Shown piece by piece: positions 37,712 to 47,242 of a stretch of DNA of 64,000 nucleotides. Source of the DNA: Dyadobacter sp. Leaf189 (GTDB taxonomy: Bacteria > Bacteroidota > Bacteroidia > Cytophagales > Spirosomataceae); the NCBI RefSeq assembly GCF_001424405.1, contig NZ_LMPS01000001.1, forward strand, positions 172,629 to 236,628. The letters run 5' to 3'. The number at the start of each line of letters is the position of its first letter. Positions within the stretch are counted from its first letter, which is position 1. The position numbers and the translations under genes were made by a program. The notes beneath the pieces are model-generated. The model had not been told where the DNA came from, did not search any database, and saw only the letters and a program-made list of their open reading frames with translations.

Positions 37712-37906
37712 ATGCCAACAGGTACTGTAAAATTTTTCAATGAAGCTAAGGGATACGGCTTCATCGTTGAAGACGACACAAACAGAGACATCTTTGTCCA
37801 TGTGACAGGATTGGGAGGACTTACTATCCGTGAAAATGACCAAGTAGAATACGAAGTCGTTGAAGGTAAAAAAGGACTTAATGCTGTACAGGTAAAAAAA
37901 ATATAA
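37712..37906 (+). CDS. Cold-shock domain protein
   Basis: The 64-residue single-domain CSD protein has the RNA-binding motifs KGYGFIVED (RNP1, about 13-21) and DIFVHVTGL (RNP2, about 26-34). Such proteins act as RNA chaperones that melt structure at low temperature. It is monocistronic, preceded by a 347-base gap and followed by a strong shared terminator. Confidence 0.95.
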   Translation: MPTGTVKFFNEAKGYGFIVEDDTNRDIFVHVTGLGGLTIRENDQVEYEVVEGKKGLNAVQVKKI

Positions 37907-37924
37907 CTGTATTTTTTTTGCATG

Positions 37925-37966
37925 AAACGAAGAAAGCCACTCGCGAGAGTGGCTTTCTTCGTTTTT
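37925..37966. terminator. Bidirectional terminator between the cold-shock gene and lysS
   Basis: A perfect 18-bp stem (37925-37942 with 37947-37964) and a GCGA loop, flanked by T-rich sequence on the right and, on the other strand, by further T residues, serve both convergent genes. Confidence 0.88.
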
Positions 37967-37969
37967 ACT

Positions 37970-39685
37970 CTATTCCACCCAGGCTTTTACATCGTCAAGC
38001 TGAGGCATCTTCTCGTCTATTTTCAGCTTCTTTCGCATTCCGCCCAGATCATTAAAGATCTTGTTCGGGTTTGCCGCTTTTAGCTGCTCGATCGTCAGAA
38101 TATTCATTTTCTGCAAAGCCGGTATCCACACAGCAGGTACGCCTGCATTGATATAGTCGGCCTCCTTCGCCATTTCAGCTTTTTTCTCAGGCCGCATTTG
38201 CGGGAAGAATATCACCTCCTGAATGCTCGAATTGTCTGTCAGCAGCATCGTAAGTCTGTCGACCCCTATCCCGATCCCTGACGATGGCGGCATTCCGTAT
38301 TCAAGTGAGCGCAGGAAATCGTCGTCCATTTCCATTGCTTCGTCATCGCCGCGTTCTTTGAGTTTAAGCTGATCTTCAAACCTTTCACGCTGTTCAAGAG
38401 GATCGTTCAGCTCAGAATATGCATTGGCGATCTCTCTTCCGTTTACAAATAGCTCAAATCGCTCCACCATTCCCTGTTTGGTCCGGTGCTTTTTGGTAAG
38501 CGGCGACATTTCAACAGGATGGTCGGTAATGAAAGTAGGCTGAATAATATGTTCTTCTACTTTCTCACCAAAAATCTCGTCAATCAGCTTTCCTTTACCC
38601 ATGCTTTCGCTCACTTCCATTCCCCACTGTCTGCATTGCTCACGTATCGCTTCTTCATCAAGCACTTCCACGTTAAGCCCGGTATATTGATGTATCGCAT
38701 CTGTGATACTCAGCCTTGGGTAAGGTCCTGCAAAGTCAAGCTCTACATCTCCAAACTTCGCCTTGGTTGTTCCGTTAACCTGAATGGCCACCTTTTCAAG
38801 CAGCTCTTCGGTCATTTTCATCATCCAGATATAATCTTTATAAGCCACGTACAGCTCCACTGTCGTGAATTCCGGGTTGTGCGTGCGGTCCATTCCTTCA
38901 TTCCGGAAAAGCTTTCCAAACTCGTACACCCCATCAAATCCCCCGACGATCAATCTTTTCAAATGGAGCTCGGTAGCAATACGCAGGTATAGTCCAAGAT
39001 CCAATGCATTGTGGTGTGTGACAAATGGACGTGCAGCGGCGCCTCCGTGAATGGATTGCAGCACAGGTGTTTCTACTTCCAGCCAGCCATTTGAATCGAA
39101 ATACGACCGCATCGTAGTGATAATCCTGGCGCGTTTGACGAAAATCTCACGCACATCCGGATTTACGATCAGGTCTACATAGCGCTGGCGGTACCTTAGT
39201 TCAGGATCAGTAAAACCGTCGTAAATGTTTCCTTCTTCATCGCGCTTTACAACTGGTAACGGGCGAAGGGATTTATTTAAGATCTTGAACTCCTGCACAT
39301 GGACCGAAATCTCACCAGTCTGCGTAGTAAATACAAACCCGGTAACTCCAATGATGTCACCAATGTCCAGCAGTTTCTTGAACACCGTATTGTACAGGGT
39401 TTTGTCTTCTCCGGGACAAAGATCATCCCTTCTGAAATATAGCTGAATGCGACCTGTGCTGTCCTGAAACTCGGCAAATGCAGCGCTTCCCATAATGCGG
39501 AAGCCCATAAGCCGGCCGGCCATTGTCACATGTTTGTAGTCAATCTTATTGTTCTCGTAATTTTTAAGGATATCCCCTGCGTACGTGTTAACCACAAACT
39601 CCTCAACCGGGTACGGCTCAATCCCCAGCTTTATCAATTCTTCGCGCTTTTGGCGGCGCAATATTTCCTGTTCGCTTAGTAGCAT
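37970..39685 (-). CDS. lysS: Lysine--tRNA ligase, class II
   Basis: The 571-residue class II synthetase has an OB-fold anticodon domain (about 55-160), motif 1 ([20 protein letters not shown]), motif 2 ([20 protein letters not shown]) and motif 3 ([13 protein letters not shown]). About 60 residues follow the usual end of the catalytic core ([20 protein letters not shown] and onward), an extension common in Bacteroidota LysRS and resembling a helix-hairpin segment. A possible -7 box, TAGTTTTG, lies upstream on the minus strand at 39743-39736. Confidence 0.97.
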   Translation of the reverse strand: MLLSEQEILRRQKREELIKLGIEPYPVEEFVVNTYAGDILKNYENNKIDYKHVTMAGRLMGFRIMGSAAFAEFQDSTGRIQLYFRRDDLCPGEDKTLYNTVFKKLLDIGDIIGVTGFVFTTQTGEISVHVQEFKILNKSLRPLPVVKRDEEGNIYDGFTDPELRYRQRYVDLIVNPDVREIFVKRARIITTMRSYFDSNGWLEVETPVLQSIHGGAAARPFVTHHNALDLGLYLRIATELHLKRLIVGGFDGVYEFGKLFRNEGMDRTHNPEFTTVELYVAYKDYIWMMKMTEELLEKVAIQVNGTTKAKFGDVELDFAGPYPRLSITDAIHQYTGLNVEVLDEEAIREQCRQWGMEVSESMGKGKLIDEIFGEKVEEHIIQPTFITDHPVEMSPLTKKHRTKQGMVERFELFVNGREIANAYSELNDPLEQRERFEDQLKLKERGDDEAMEMDDDFLRSLEYGMPPSSGIGIGVDRLTMLLTDNSSIQEVIFFPQMRPEKKAEMAKEADYINAGVPAVWIPALQKMNILTIEQLKAANPNKIFNDLGGMRKKLKIDEKMPQLDDVKAWVE

Positions 39686-39735
39686 TGTTGCTGCGATATG
39701 TTTGACTATTTGAAACTGATCTCAGAAAGAGTCGG

Positions 39736-39743
39736 CAAAACTA
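39736..39743 (-). promoter_or_regulatory. Possible -7 promoter element of lysS
   Basis: On the minus strand TAGTTTTG matches TAnnTTTG about 51 bases upstream of the lysS start. No good -33 TTG was seen. The rest of 39686-39896 shows nothing I can name. Confidence 0.35.
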
Positions 39744-39896
39744 CGATTTTTTGCCTTGAATAGCGAAGGTGAACCTTTAAGATACCTCACTTGGTTGATG
39801 GGATATAAGCTGGCACGTTATTAATGGATGTATATTGCTGCAGTCGGCGCTACAATGCTATCCTGCTAAGAGCAATTGCGTTAAACCCCTCGTTTC

Positions 39897-42389
39897 ATGT
39901 TTGCAAGAGTATTGAAAATCTTTGGAATTGTTGTCCTCTGTGCCGTTTTCATGTTTGCAGCAGTCGAAATATGGGTGGACAGGAATAAGGAAAGAATATT
40001 CAGGAGTGTTCAGGAAGTGGTGAATGAAAACCTGAATGGAAACCTCGAAATAGATGATTTCAAATTCCGCCCTTTTTACGGCGGCTTGGGCTTGAATTTT
40101 ACCTTATACAAGGTCCGACTTACCGACAGCCTTTTTACTACCCACCAAAAACCATTTCTGGAAGCTGAGCTCATCCACGTTGCTTTGGATCTGAAAGGAT
40201 TTTACAAGGGAAATATCAAGATCAAAAACCTGGTGTTGCAAGACGGTTCGCTGAACCTGTTTACAATGCGCAATGGATATTCTAACCTGACCATTTTTCA
40301 ATCCGGAGAAGGAAAGGACAAGAAGAAAAAGTCGGGTAGCAATAATATAGTCGAGAAGTTTGGCCACCTCCGTTTTATCAATTTCGGCGTGATGTTTGCC
40401 GATTCAGTCAAGAAAAAATACTACGGCGCGCTTTTCCACGACGCTACCAACATTATAACAGTAACAGACAGTACATCCAATTCCAGTTTCAAAGGATCTG
40501 TTTTGTTCAGGGGACTTACTTTCAAACCTGAGAAAGGTGGGTTTCTGATTAACCAGGAAACCAGCCTGAACCTCGCTCTTGCATTTGACAGTGAAAACAA
40601 GAAGTTAAAAATATATCCCTCGATCCTGGAAAGCGCCACGCACGACAAGATCAACATCAATGGAGAATTTGACTTTTCAGATACGATCAGGAAGTTTAGA
40701 ATGAACTTCTCTGCCAATCAGATCGAAGTGGACAATGCATTGCCGCTGTTAACCAAAAAACTCCGGAGCCAGATTGACTCTCTCGGTGTTAAAACCAAAG
40801 TTGATACCAAGGTGAATGTAGTAGGGCAGTTGTCCGCGGTACAGCCACGTGTAGATGTGAAATTTGAAACAGATACATTCAAATATGACCTGCCCGTAGG
40901 AGCACTCAGGCAGATCAAAGCTTTTGGAACATTTACAAACCAGGCAGATACCTCACGGATTCCAGATGTGCGCAACTCCGCTTTGACCGCGCCTAAAATC
41001 ACGGGTTTGTTTGAGAAAATACCGTTTCACTTTAAGTTTTCGGTTAAAGATTTCCGGTCTCCGCGGGCGGTGCTCGAAGGGCATGTGCTGGCAGACTCTA
41101 CTAACCTGGGCTCGCTGCTTGACCCGGACAGGTACGTTTTCAAGAAAGGAACTGCGAGGATCGATTTTCATTTTGATGGCAGCCTGAAAAACTTCTATAA
41201 TGCCCGGGAAGACAAGTTCGACGGAAAAATAACAGGTAGAGCAACCGTCAATAACATTGCAATGGATTACCTGCCGCGGAAAGTCCATCTTTCCAAGATC
41301 GATGGTGAATTCAATTTCAATGAAAAAGCGCTGGTATTTCAGGATCTGCATTTTTCTGACGGGCAGAACATGCTCTACATGCGTGGAAAGCTGATTGACC
41401 TGATACCTTACCTTTTTGGTTCGCCCAAGCCATTGCGCGCTACGGTGGATATCAATATCCCGAAATGGAAGCTTAACTGGCTGGAAAACCTGTTTGCTGC
41501 AAGAACGAATGCGCCGGAAAACAGGCGGCGGAAATTGAGATTGTCGCAGCTGCTCGATAATGCGATCGATCAAATGGAGATTACCGCAAAACTGGATACC
41601 AAAGAGCTGCAATACCGTCAGTTCACCGCAAGGGATGTGAAAGGCGAGTTTACAATTAAGGATAACGCGGTCAGGATTGAGTATTTCGTGATGAAAGCGT
41701 TTGGAAAAGGCAGTATGCGGATATCGGGGAATATGGATAACTCCGGGCGCGGACAGCTGCCGCGAATGGCGGTGAAGGGAAAGATCGTCAATGCAGATGT
41801 GCATTCCGTGTTCTATTCCTTCGACAATTTTGGTCAGAAAGCGATTACTAGCGACAACATCAAGGGTGTTCTCAATACCGATTTCAAGTTCGAGGCTAAC
41901 CTGAATAATAACGTGCGGTTAATGCCCTCCACTATGCGTGGAGAGCTGTCATTTGACCTTTCAAACGGGTACATTATCAACTTTGAGCCTTTCATGAAAA
42001 TGAAGCGGCTTATATTCAAGAAGCGCAATTTTGAACGCGTTCGGTTTGCTCCTATCCGTAATGATATCAGGCTGGTGGGTCAGGAAATCCAGATAGCACC
42101 AATGGAAATTGAGTCCAATGTGCTTACACTTTATCTGGACGGCGTTTACAGTTTTGGTAATAAAACGGACATTAACATTCAAATCCCGCTGAGTAACCTG
42201 AAAAAGCGCGACTCAACCTACGTCCTCGATCCTAACAACGAGGAGAAAAAAGACGGCTCCAAAATCTTCCTGCGCGCAATCGACGAGAATGGCGAGGTGA
42301 ATATCAAGCTCGCCTTCCGCCGGAGAAAGGACAAGAACAAGCAAAAAGATGAGCAGACCGAAGCGGATTCGGTAAGTATTCAGAAGTGA
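39897..42389 (+). CDS. AsmA-like envelope protein
   Basis: The 830-residue protein has one N-terminal transmembrane helix (about residues 7-25) and a long repetitive beta-rich body, with AsmA-type phrases such as NGNLEIDDFKFRPF (about 48-61), IKIKNLVLQDGSLNL (about 103-117), and a C-terminal segment SNGYIINFEPFMKMKRLIFK. AsmA-like proteins are anchored in the inner membrane, span the periplasm and are implicated in lipid transport or outer membrane assembly. The C-terminus is highly charged (RRRKDKNKQKDEQTEADS). Its 3' end is three bases from the convergent response-regulator gene. Confidence 0.82.
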   Translation: MFARVLKIFGIVVLCAVFMFAAVEIWVDRNKERIFRSVQEVVNENLNGNLEIDDFKFRPFYGGLGLNFTLYKVRLTDSLFTTHQKPFLEAELIHVALDLKGFYKGNIKIKNLVLQDGSLNLFTMRNGYSNLTIFQSGEGKDKKKKSGSNNIVEKFGHLRFINFGVMFADSVKKKYYGALFHDATNIITVTDSTSNSSFKGSVLFRGLTFKPEKGGFLINQETSLNLALAFDSENKKLKIYPSILESATHDKININGEFDFSDTIRKFRMNFSANQIEVDNALPLLTKKLRSQIDSLGVKTKVDTKVNVVGQLSAVQPRVDVKFETDTFKYDLPVGALRQIKAFGTFTNQADTSRIPDVRNSALTAPKITGLFEKIPFHFKFSVKDFRSPRAVLEGHVLADSTNLGSLLDPDRYVFKKGTARIDFHFDGSLKNFYNAREDKFDGKITGRATVNNIAMDYLPRKVHLSKIDGEFNFNEKALVFQDLHFSDGQNMLYMRGKLIDLIPYLFGSPKPLRATVDINIPKWKLNWLENLFAARTNAPENRRRKLRLSQLLDNAIDQMEITAKLDTKELQYRQFTARDVKGEFTIKDNAVRIEYFVMKAFGKGSMRISGNMDNSGRGQLPRMAVKGKIVNADVHSVFYSFDNFGQKAITSDNIKGVLNTDFKFEANLNNNVRLMPSTMRGELSFDLSNGYIINFEPFMKMKRLIFKKRNFERVRFAPIRNDIRLVGQEIQIAPMEIESNVLTLYLDGVYSFGNKTDINIQIPLSNLKKRDSTYVLDPNNEEKKDGSKIFLRAIDENGEVNIKLAFRRRKDKNKQKDEQTEADSVSIQK

Positions 42390-42392
42390 GCG

Positions 42393-43103
42393 TTATGCGG
42401 GCTCGTTACTGAACATATAGCCTACGCCTTTTAAGGTTTTGATGTATTGGTCGCCCAATTTCTCCCTCAGCTTTCTGATATGTACATCAACTGTGCGTTC
42501 CAAAACGTAAATGTCAGCTCCCCAGATCTTCTGAAGCAGCTCGTCGCGGCTGAAAACCTTATTAGGAGTTTGAGCAAGGAAAAACAGCAATTCAAATTCC
42601 TTCTTAGGTAACACAATCGCCTTCTCGCCAGCCTGAGTTACCGTATAGTTCTTGCGGTTGATCGAAAGGTCAAGTATGTCAATGGTATCCCCTGATTCAG
42701 CTTTCTGGGCTTCGCGGCGGAACAACGCATTAATGCGGCTCATCAACGCGCGTGGCTTGATCGGCTTGGTAATGTAATCGTCTGCGCCAACATCAAATGC
42801 AGCTACCTCAGAATACTCTTCGGAGCGTGCGGTGAGAAAAAGAATGTAAGTATTTCTGATGTCGGGATTCTGGCGCAAAATCCTTCCTGTTTCGATACCG
42901 TCAAGTTGCGGCATCATGATATCCAGAAGGATAAGGTCCGGGGTAAAAGTCTTCGCAATTTCAATTGCTTTCTTCCCATTGGAGGCTGTGAGTACTGAAT
43001 AGCCTTCCTTGGTTAAATTATATTCGAGGAGCTCAACGATATCGGAGTCATCATCCACTACAAGTACTTTCGGTGCTGATACAGCGGATTTAGTGGTGCT
43101 CAT
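42393..43103 (-). CDS. OmpR/PhoB-type response regulator
   Basis: The 236-residue regulator has a receiver domain (acidic pocket VVDDDSD at 15-21, phosphoacceptor Asp61 in LILLDIMMPQLDG, conserved Lys in DDYITKPIKPRAL) and a C-terminal winged helix (about 140-235; KVFSRDELLQKIWG, RTVDVHIRKLREKLG). No histidine kinase gene is adjacent, so its partner is unknown. The conserved Bacteroidota architecture suggests a regulator of envelope or stress functions (weak inference). Confidence 0.95.
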   Translation of the reverse strand: MSTTKSAVSAPKVLVVDDDSDIVELLEYNLTKEGYSVLTASNGKKAIEIAKTFTPDLILLDIMMPQLDGIETGRILRQNPDIRNTYILFLTARSEEYSEVAAFDVGADDYITKPIKPRALMSRINALFRREAQKAESGDTIDILDLSINRKNYTVTQAGEKAIVLPKKEFELLFFLAQTPNKVFSRDELLQKIWGADIYVLERTVDVHIRKLREKLGDQYIKTLKGVGYMFSNEPA

Positions 43104-43190
43104 TGCTAGTATGATTAAAACGCACTTCGAAATTAGAGGATGTGATGTTCACATTACATGTATCGCGCTATTATTAACACAAACTTAATA

Positions 43191-44030
43191 TCAACGATAA
43201 GTAATCCGGTACATATCTCCCTGCTCGGCGGTGACAAGCATATCGGTATTGTTCAAAAACAAGATCGCCTCATTTTGCTTTTTCACCAACCGGAAACAGC
43301 CCACTGGTTTGCTAAAATTAACGCCCTCGTCCGACACTTCAAATACCAGCACTTTTCCATAAGTCAGGAGTACAAACCTTTTACCGTCGGGACTGATATC
43401 TGCGGAGGTTACCTGCGCATTGACGGGAATACTGTCTGCCACACTGACTACATAATCGCCTGGCTTATCCGAAATGCGGTACATTCTCACAACCGGATCA
43501 TCTCCCCAGTTTTTGGAAAAAAGATAAAGACTGTTGCCGTGATGAAAAAAGGCTTCCGAATCGAAAATGCGGCCTGCGCTATTCTTTGAAGGTTTTTGCT
43601 GCTCAGCGTATTTGAATTTGATTACCTGTGTTGTGGAATCCAGCGTATTGTGTTTGTATATCTCATATTCCGAGCGTATTGCTGCGTTGTTCCCGAAATC
43701 ACCAATGTAGATGTTACCAAGTTTGTCTTCCGCCAGGTCCTCCCAGTCTGCATTCCTTGCCTGGGGAATGGTTTTTATTGAAATGAGTTTACCGGAAAGA
43801 TCAAAACCATATAATTCGGGTTTACCGCCACTGTCATTGTGCGACCAGAATATGTTTGCATTCTGCGATCTGGCGAGCCCCGAACTTTCAGAAATCAGGC
43901 TAGGAAGCTTGCCTATTTTGCTAATTTTGTACTCAGACCGTACTCTCTTGAAATTGTTGACTTTGTGATCAGAATCGCAGGTAGAAAAAAGCGTCTTCAC
44001 AGCAAACCACACGTACATTAACTTATTCAT
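43191..44030 (-). CDS. Secreted beta-propeller-like protein of unknown function
   Basis: The product from ATG 44030 has about 279 residues (MNKLMYVWFAVKTLFSTCDS); an upstream TTG start at 44060 is less likely. The N-terminus is hydrophobic, and a Cys at about 18 lies in a non-canonical lipobox (LFSTC). The body repeats strand-rich motifs (NIFWSHNDSGGKPELYGFD, WEDLAEDKLGNIYIGDFGNN, VTSADISPDGKRFVLLTYG) reminiscent of a six- or seven-bladed propeller. I do not recognise a named function. Its start codon overlaps the start of the divergent AI-2E gene. Confidence 0.75.
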   Translation of the reverse strand: MNKLMYVWFAVKTLFSTCDSDHKVNNFKRVRSEYKISKIGKLPSLISESSGLARSQNANIFWSHNDSGGKPELYGFDLSGKLISIKTIPQARNADWEDLAEDKLGNIYIGDFGNNAAIRSEYEIYKHNTLDSTTQVIKFKYAEQQKPSKNSAGRIFDSEAFFHHGNSLYLFSKNWGDDPVVRMYRISDKPGDYVVSVADSIPVNAQVTSADISPDGKRFVLLTYGKVLVFEVSDEGVNFSKPVGCFRLVKKQNEAILFLNNTDMLVTAEQGDMYRITYR

Positions 44031-45255
44031 GAATTCAACATTACGCCCTGTTTCGGACAAAAGTAAAGAAACCCCCGTTTACCTGAAGATAGCCAGCACC
44101 CTTGTGGCATTAATCGCAACGGTTTACATTCTGTTTGTTCTTCGTGAAACTATCATTCCACTTGCGTTTTCAATCCTGCTGGCAATTTTGCTTTACCCGG
44201 TCTGCGCCTGGTTGGAAAGAAAGAAGGTACCCCGGATAGGCGCAATCCTGCTTAGTATTCTGACGCTTTTTACGGTCATCGTTATTCTGATCTACGTTGT
44301 GTCCATTCAAATCGGAAGTTTTGCAGAAGAGCTGCCCCGCATTACAGAAAAGGCAGAGACAATTATGGATCAAACGCTGACTATGGGCGAGCGTTATCTC
44401 AATATCAGCCGGAGCCAGCAGGTAAGTGAGGGTAAAAAATACCTGGTCAATGCATTAACCGAAGGCCGCGCTTTTCTCCTGAATACACTTGTTACCACAA
44501 CCGGCGCAATCTCAACATTCGTACTGATCCCACTTTATATCTTCTTTTTCATGCTTTACCGCGACTTTTTCAGAATGTTCGTGCACAAAGCAGTGCGGAA
44601 TGTACCTAACGAAGATCTGAATGCATTGTTGAGGAAAATTTATGAAGTAATCCAAAGTTACCTGTCCGGGTTGTTCCTGGTAATCCTGATCGTAGGTGTT
44701 TTGAACAGCGTCGGATTACTGCTTTTAGGAATTCCCCACGCGATATTCTTTGGATTTCTGGCCGGCTTCTTAATCCTGATTCCTTACATCGGGATTTTGA
44801 TCGGCTCGGTTCTTCCTGCACTTTTAAGCATCGTGACGATGGATTCACCCTGGTATGCAGTAGGGGTAATTGGAGTAATGAGCTTTGTTCAGTTTCTTGA
44901 GGGTAACTTTATTACGCCCAATATCGTAGGATCGAAAGTCAGTGTAAATCCGCTGGCGGCTATTATTGCATTGTTTTTGGGCGGCCAGTTATGGGGGCTG
45001 TCAGGTTTGATACTTGCACTTCCCGTAACGGCAATCCTGAAAGTGATCCTGGATACAATTCCAAGCCTGGAACCTTACGGATTTCTCTTAGGCGAGCCGG
45101 TTCACGAAGTAGCGGCAGAGCAAGCAGAAATGCAGCGGGAAGCAGCTGTTCCCCAGGAATTCAAGAAAAAACCCTACCGAAAATACCGCAACAAACCGCG
45201 AAAAAGGCCAGAGGGATCTCCCGGCAACATCCAACCCGGATCAGTAGATAGCTAA
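44029..45255 (+). CDS. AI-2E family transporter
   Basis: The 408-residue UPF0118/PerM-type protein has about eight transmembrane helices, with paired N-terminal helices (LKIASTLVALIATVYILFVL; FSILLAILLYPVCAWLERKK) and the conserved GFLAGFLILIPYIGILIGS and VGSKVSVNPLAAIIALFLGG near the C-terminal half. Family members include TqsA and Na+/H+ antiporters, so the transported species is uncertain. The C-terminal ~45 residues are basic and probably cytoplasmic. The ATG overlaps the start codon of the divergent gene. Confidence 0.9.
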   Translation: MNSTLRPVSDKSKETPVYLKIASTLVALIATVYILFVLRETIIPLAFSILLAILLYPVCAWLERKKVPRIGAILLSILTLFTVIVILIYVVSIQIGSFAEELPRITEKAETIMDQTLTMGERYLNISRSQQVSEGKKYLVNALTEGRAFLLNTLVTTTGAISTFVLIPLYIFFFMLYRDFFRMFVHKAVRNVPNEDLNALLRKIYEVIQSYLSGLFLVILIVGVLNSVGLLLLGIPHAIFFGFLAGFLILIPYIGILIGSVLPALLSIVTMDSPWYAVGVIGVMSFVQFLEGNFITPNIVGSKVSVNPLAAIIALFLGGQLWGLSGLILALPVTAILKVILDTIPSLEPYGFLLGEPVHEVAAEQAEMQREAAVPQEFKKKPYRKYRNKPRKRPEGSPGNIQPGSVDS

Positions 45256-45302
45256 AAAAGCTGATAGCTAATAGCCAATAGCAAACGACTAACAGCTAAA
45301 AC

Positions 45303-45782
45303 CTACTTAACCGGCACTTTCTCCACACTTACTCCCACACTCATTACAAATGGAAGCGGGTTTTGGCGCATGGATTGCGAGAGCGTTATCGTGTAAGTCC
45401 CGGACCTGGGAAAACGGTAGTTTTTAAGGAAAGGGATTTTATGGTCAAACAAATCACCAAGTCCATGACCGTAAGGCTTGCCGGTAACTTCATTGGACAG
45501 GTAAACTTCTTCCAATGTATTTGAAATCACTTTCTGGTCGGGACCAACAAAGTTTCTTGTCATATACAGATTGTAATAAGGATACTGCAATGTATTCCTG
45601 AGCAGGTAATACAGATTGTAGGTCTGCGTAGTATCCGTGATTTCTACTTTGAAAGTAGGCCTGTTCTTGATATACCAAAGACCATCGTCAATATCTTCAT
45701 GCGCCTTGTAAACTACATTTTCATCACAGGCAACAAGTGCCAGGCAGAGAATCAGGACAGCAGCTATTCCGGGGAACTTCAT
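45303..45782 (-). CDS. gldH: Gliding motility lipoprotein GldH
   Basis: The 159-residue lipoprotein has a lipobox ending at Cys19 (LCLALVAC) and the GldH domain (DENVVYKAHEDIDDGLWYIK; YYNLYMTRNFVGPDQK; GLGDLFDHKIPFLKNYRFP). GldH is needed for gliding motility in Flavobacterium johnsoniae; in other Bacteroidota its role may extend to envelope functions. No other gld gene is adjacent. The short gap to the AI-2E gene contains AT-rich quasi-repeats around GCTAATAGC, which appear non-functional. Confidence 0.9.
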   Translation of the reverse strand: MKFPGIAAVLILCLALVACDENVVYKAHEDIDDGLWYIKNRPTFKVEITDTTQTYNLYYLLRNTLQYPYYNLYMTRNFVGPDQKVISNTLEEVYLSNEVTGKPYGHGLGDLFDHKIPFLKNYRFPRSGTYTITLSQSMRQNPLPFVMSVGVSVEKVPVK

Positions 45783-45814
45783 GAAAGCATTGACTAGTTA
45801 GATTTCAAAACTAT

Positions 45815-46324
45815 CTATTTTTCCTTTAAACTGGTCTGCTCACTAAAATAACGGTTCAGCCAGGAATTGGAAGCTGCAATTTTCCAGCGTGTCATCCATT
45901 GCGCTTTCGTAGCCACCTGGTTGTCAAAAATGGTTGTAGAAGGTTGGATAATCTCTTCCTGGACAGATTGCCGGATCTTTGCTACCGGAACTGTTTGCAC
46001 TATGCCGTGTTCATCCAGATACGCCACCGAGCGGTCGAGGAAGTCGATCTGCATGCGCTGTCCGATCTCCTGTAACCAATGCACAGATTTGTCAATAGAG
46101 CAGCCGCTTGGCAGCTCTTCACGCTCGTCAACAGCGATAACGACGAAGCGGTGTTCAAAAATTTTTCCCGAAGCCGTAAGTGGTTTTCCGTGTGCTTCCC
46201 AATTGTCGAGTGAGGCTTTCAGGGTTTCGGTGATAATGCCGCTTTCTGTTTCGGTAAGCTGGCGGTTAGCCTGATAAATCCAGATCCTGGATTGAAGATC
46301 TATATCGCTGAATGGAATGTACAT
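45815..46324 (-). CDS. Conserved Bacteroidota protein of unknown function
   Basis: The product from ATG 46324 (MYIPFSDIDLQSRIWIYQAN) has 169 residues; an upstream non-ATG start at 46354 is unlikely. There is no signal peptide. Features include a conserved DNWEAHGKPLTASGKIF stretch, a beta strand FVVIAVDE, then SGCSIDKSVHWLQEIG with a conserved Cys. Homologues are common next to gldH in Cytophagales (from memory) and are sometimes mislabelled as ABC transporter ATPase. No function is known. It lies 32 bases upstream of gldH on the same strand and is probably co-transcribed with it. Confidence 0.78.
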   Translation of the reverse strand: MYIPFSDIDLQSRIWIYQANRQLTETESGIITETLKASLDNWEAHGKPLTASGKIFEHRFVVIAVDEREELPSGCSIDKSVHWLQEIGQRMQIDFLDRSVAYLDEHGIVQTVPVAKIRQSVQEEIIQPSTTIFDNQVATKAQWMTRWKIAASNSWLNRYFSEQTSLKEK

Positions 46325-46414
46325 GATTTCAAATTCAATTAATGCCCTTAACAATTACTTAGTCAAATTTCAACAATGAATAATCTGACTAAGTTCTGGT
46401 AATAAAAAGACCCT

Positions 46415-47212
46415 TTACAGTCCGTTTGCCTGTGCTACCAACTCTGCAAGATCATAGATTTTTACAGAATCCTCTTTTTCCTTGTTCTTCAAACCGTCGG
46501 TCATCATGATCATACAAAACGGACAAGCCACTGCAATCGTATCTGCGCCGGTTGCAAGTGCTTCTTCAATGCGTTCGACGTTTATGTCTTTATTGCCTTT
46601 TTCTGGTTCTTTAAACATTTGCGCACCCCCCGCACCACAGCAAAGTCCCTTGACGCGCGACCGCTTCATTTCGGTAAGATCCGCGTCGAGTGCTTCAAGA
46701 ACATGGCGGGGCGCTTCGTAAATGTCATTGGCGCGGCCAAGGTAGCAGGAATCGTGAAACGTGATCTTTTTTCCATTGAATGGAAGCCCGTCTTCCGGCC
46801 GGATTTTTCCTTCATCGATCAGTTGCTGTAAAAATTGGGAATGATGGATAACCTCGTAATTGCCTCCCAGCTCAGGATACTCGTTTTTTAGTGTGTTAAA
46901 ACAATGCGGGCACGCAGTAACTATTTTTTTGACGCCATACATATCCAAAACCTGGATGTTGGACATCGCGAGCATTTGAAAAGTAAATTCATTGCCAGCG
47001 CGGCGGGCAGGATCTCCGGTGCAGCTTTCCTCGGTACCCAGCACAGCAAACCGGATCTTAGCTTTGTTCAGTATCTTGACAAATGCGACTGTGACCTTTT
47101 TATACCGGTCATCGAAAGAGCCGGCGCAGCCCACCCAGAACAATATTTCCGGTGACTCATTGTTCGCCGCCATTTCCGCCATTGTAGGCACCCGGTAATC
47201 TGCTTGTTCCAT
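46415..47212 (-). CDS. Cysteine-rich (Fe-S)-binding oxidoreductase subunit, HdrB/CCG type
   Basis: The 265-residue soluble protein has two CCG domains: the first with WVGCAGSFDDRYKK and TACPHCFNTLKNEYPE, the second with FHDSCYLGR, GLCCGAGGAQMF and VACPFCMIMMTDG. CCG domains bind a noncubane or 4Fe-4S cluster in heterodisulfide reductase B, glycolate oxidase GlpC/LutA and related enzymes. It follows the membrane Fe-S gene by 30 bases, so the two form one oxidoreductase. The electron donor and acceptor are unknown. Confidence 0.88.
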   Translation of the reverse strand: MEQADYRVPTMAEMAANNESPEILFWVGCAGSFDDRYKKVTVAFVKILNKAKIRFAVLGTEESCTGDPARRAGNEFTFQMLAMSNIQVLDMYGVKKIVTACPHCFNTLKNEYPELGGNYEVIHHSQFLQQLIDEGKIRPEDGLPFNGKKITFHDSCYLGRANDIYEAPRHVLEALDADLTEMKRSRVKGLCCGAGGAQMFKEPEKGNKDINVERIEEALATGADTIAVACPFCMIMMTDGLKNKEKEDSVKIYDLAELVAQANGL

Positions 47213-47242
47213 ATTCGGACTTTTTACAATTCCTGATTAAAC

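Noticed and set aside
40953..41804. 283-residue open frame antisense to the AsmA-like gene
   Set aside because: Composition is unusual (many His, Arg and Gln), no domain is seen, and the sense frame is a coherent protein over the whole stretch.
45256..45300. Short quasi-repeats around GCTAATAGC after the AI-2E gene
   Set aside because: They are irregular, few and lack a stem or T-run; low-complexity intergenic sequence is a sufficient explanation.
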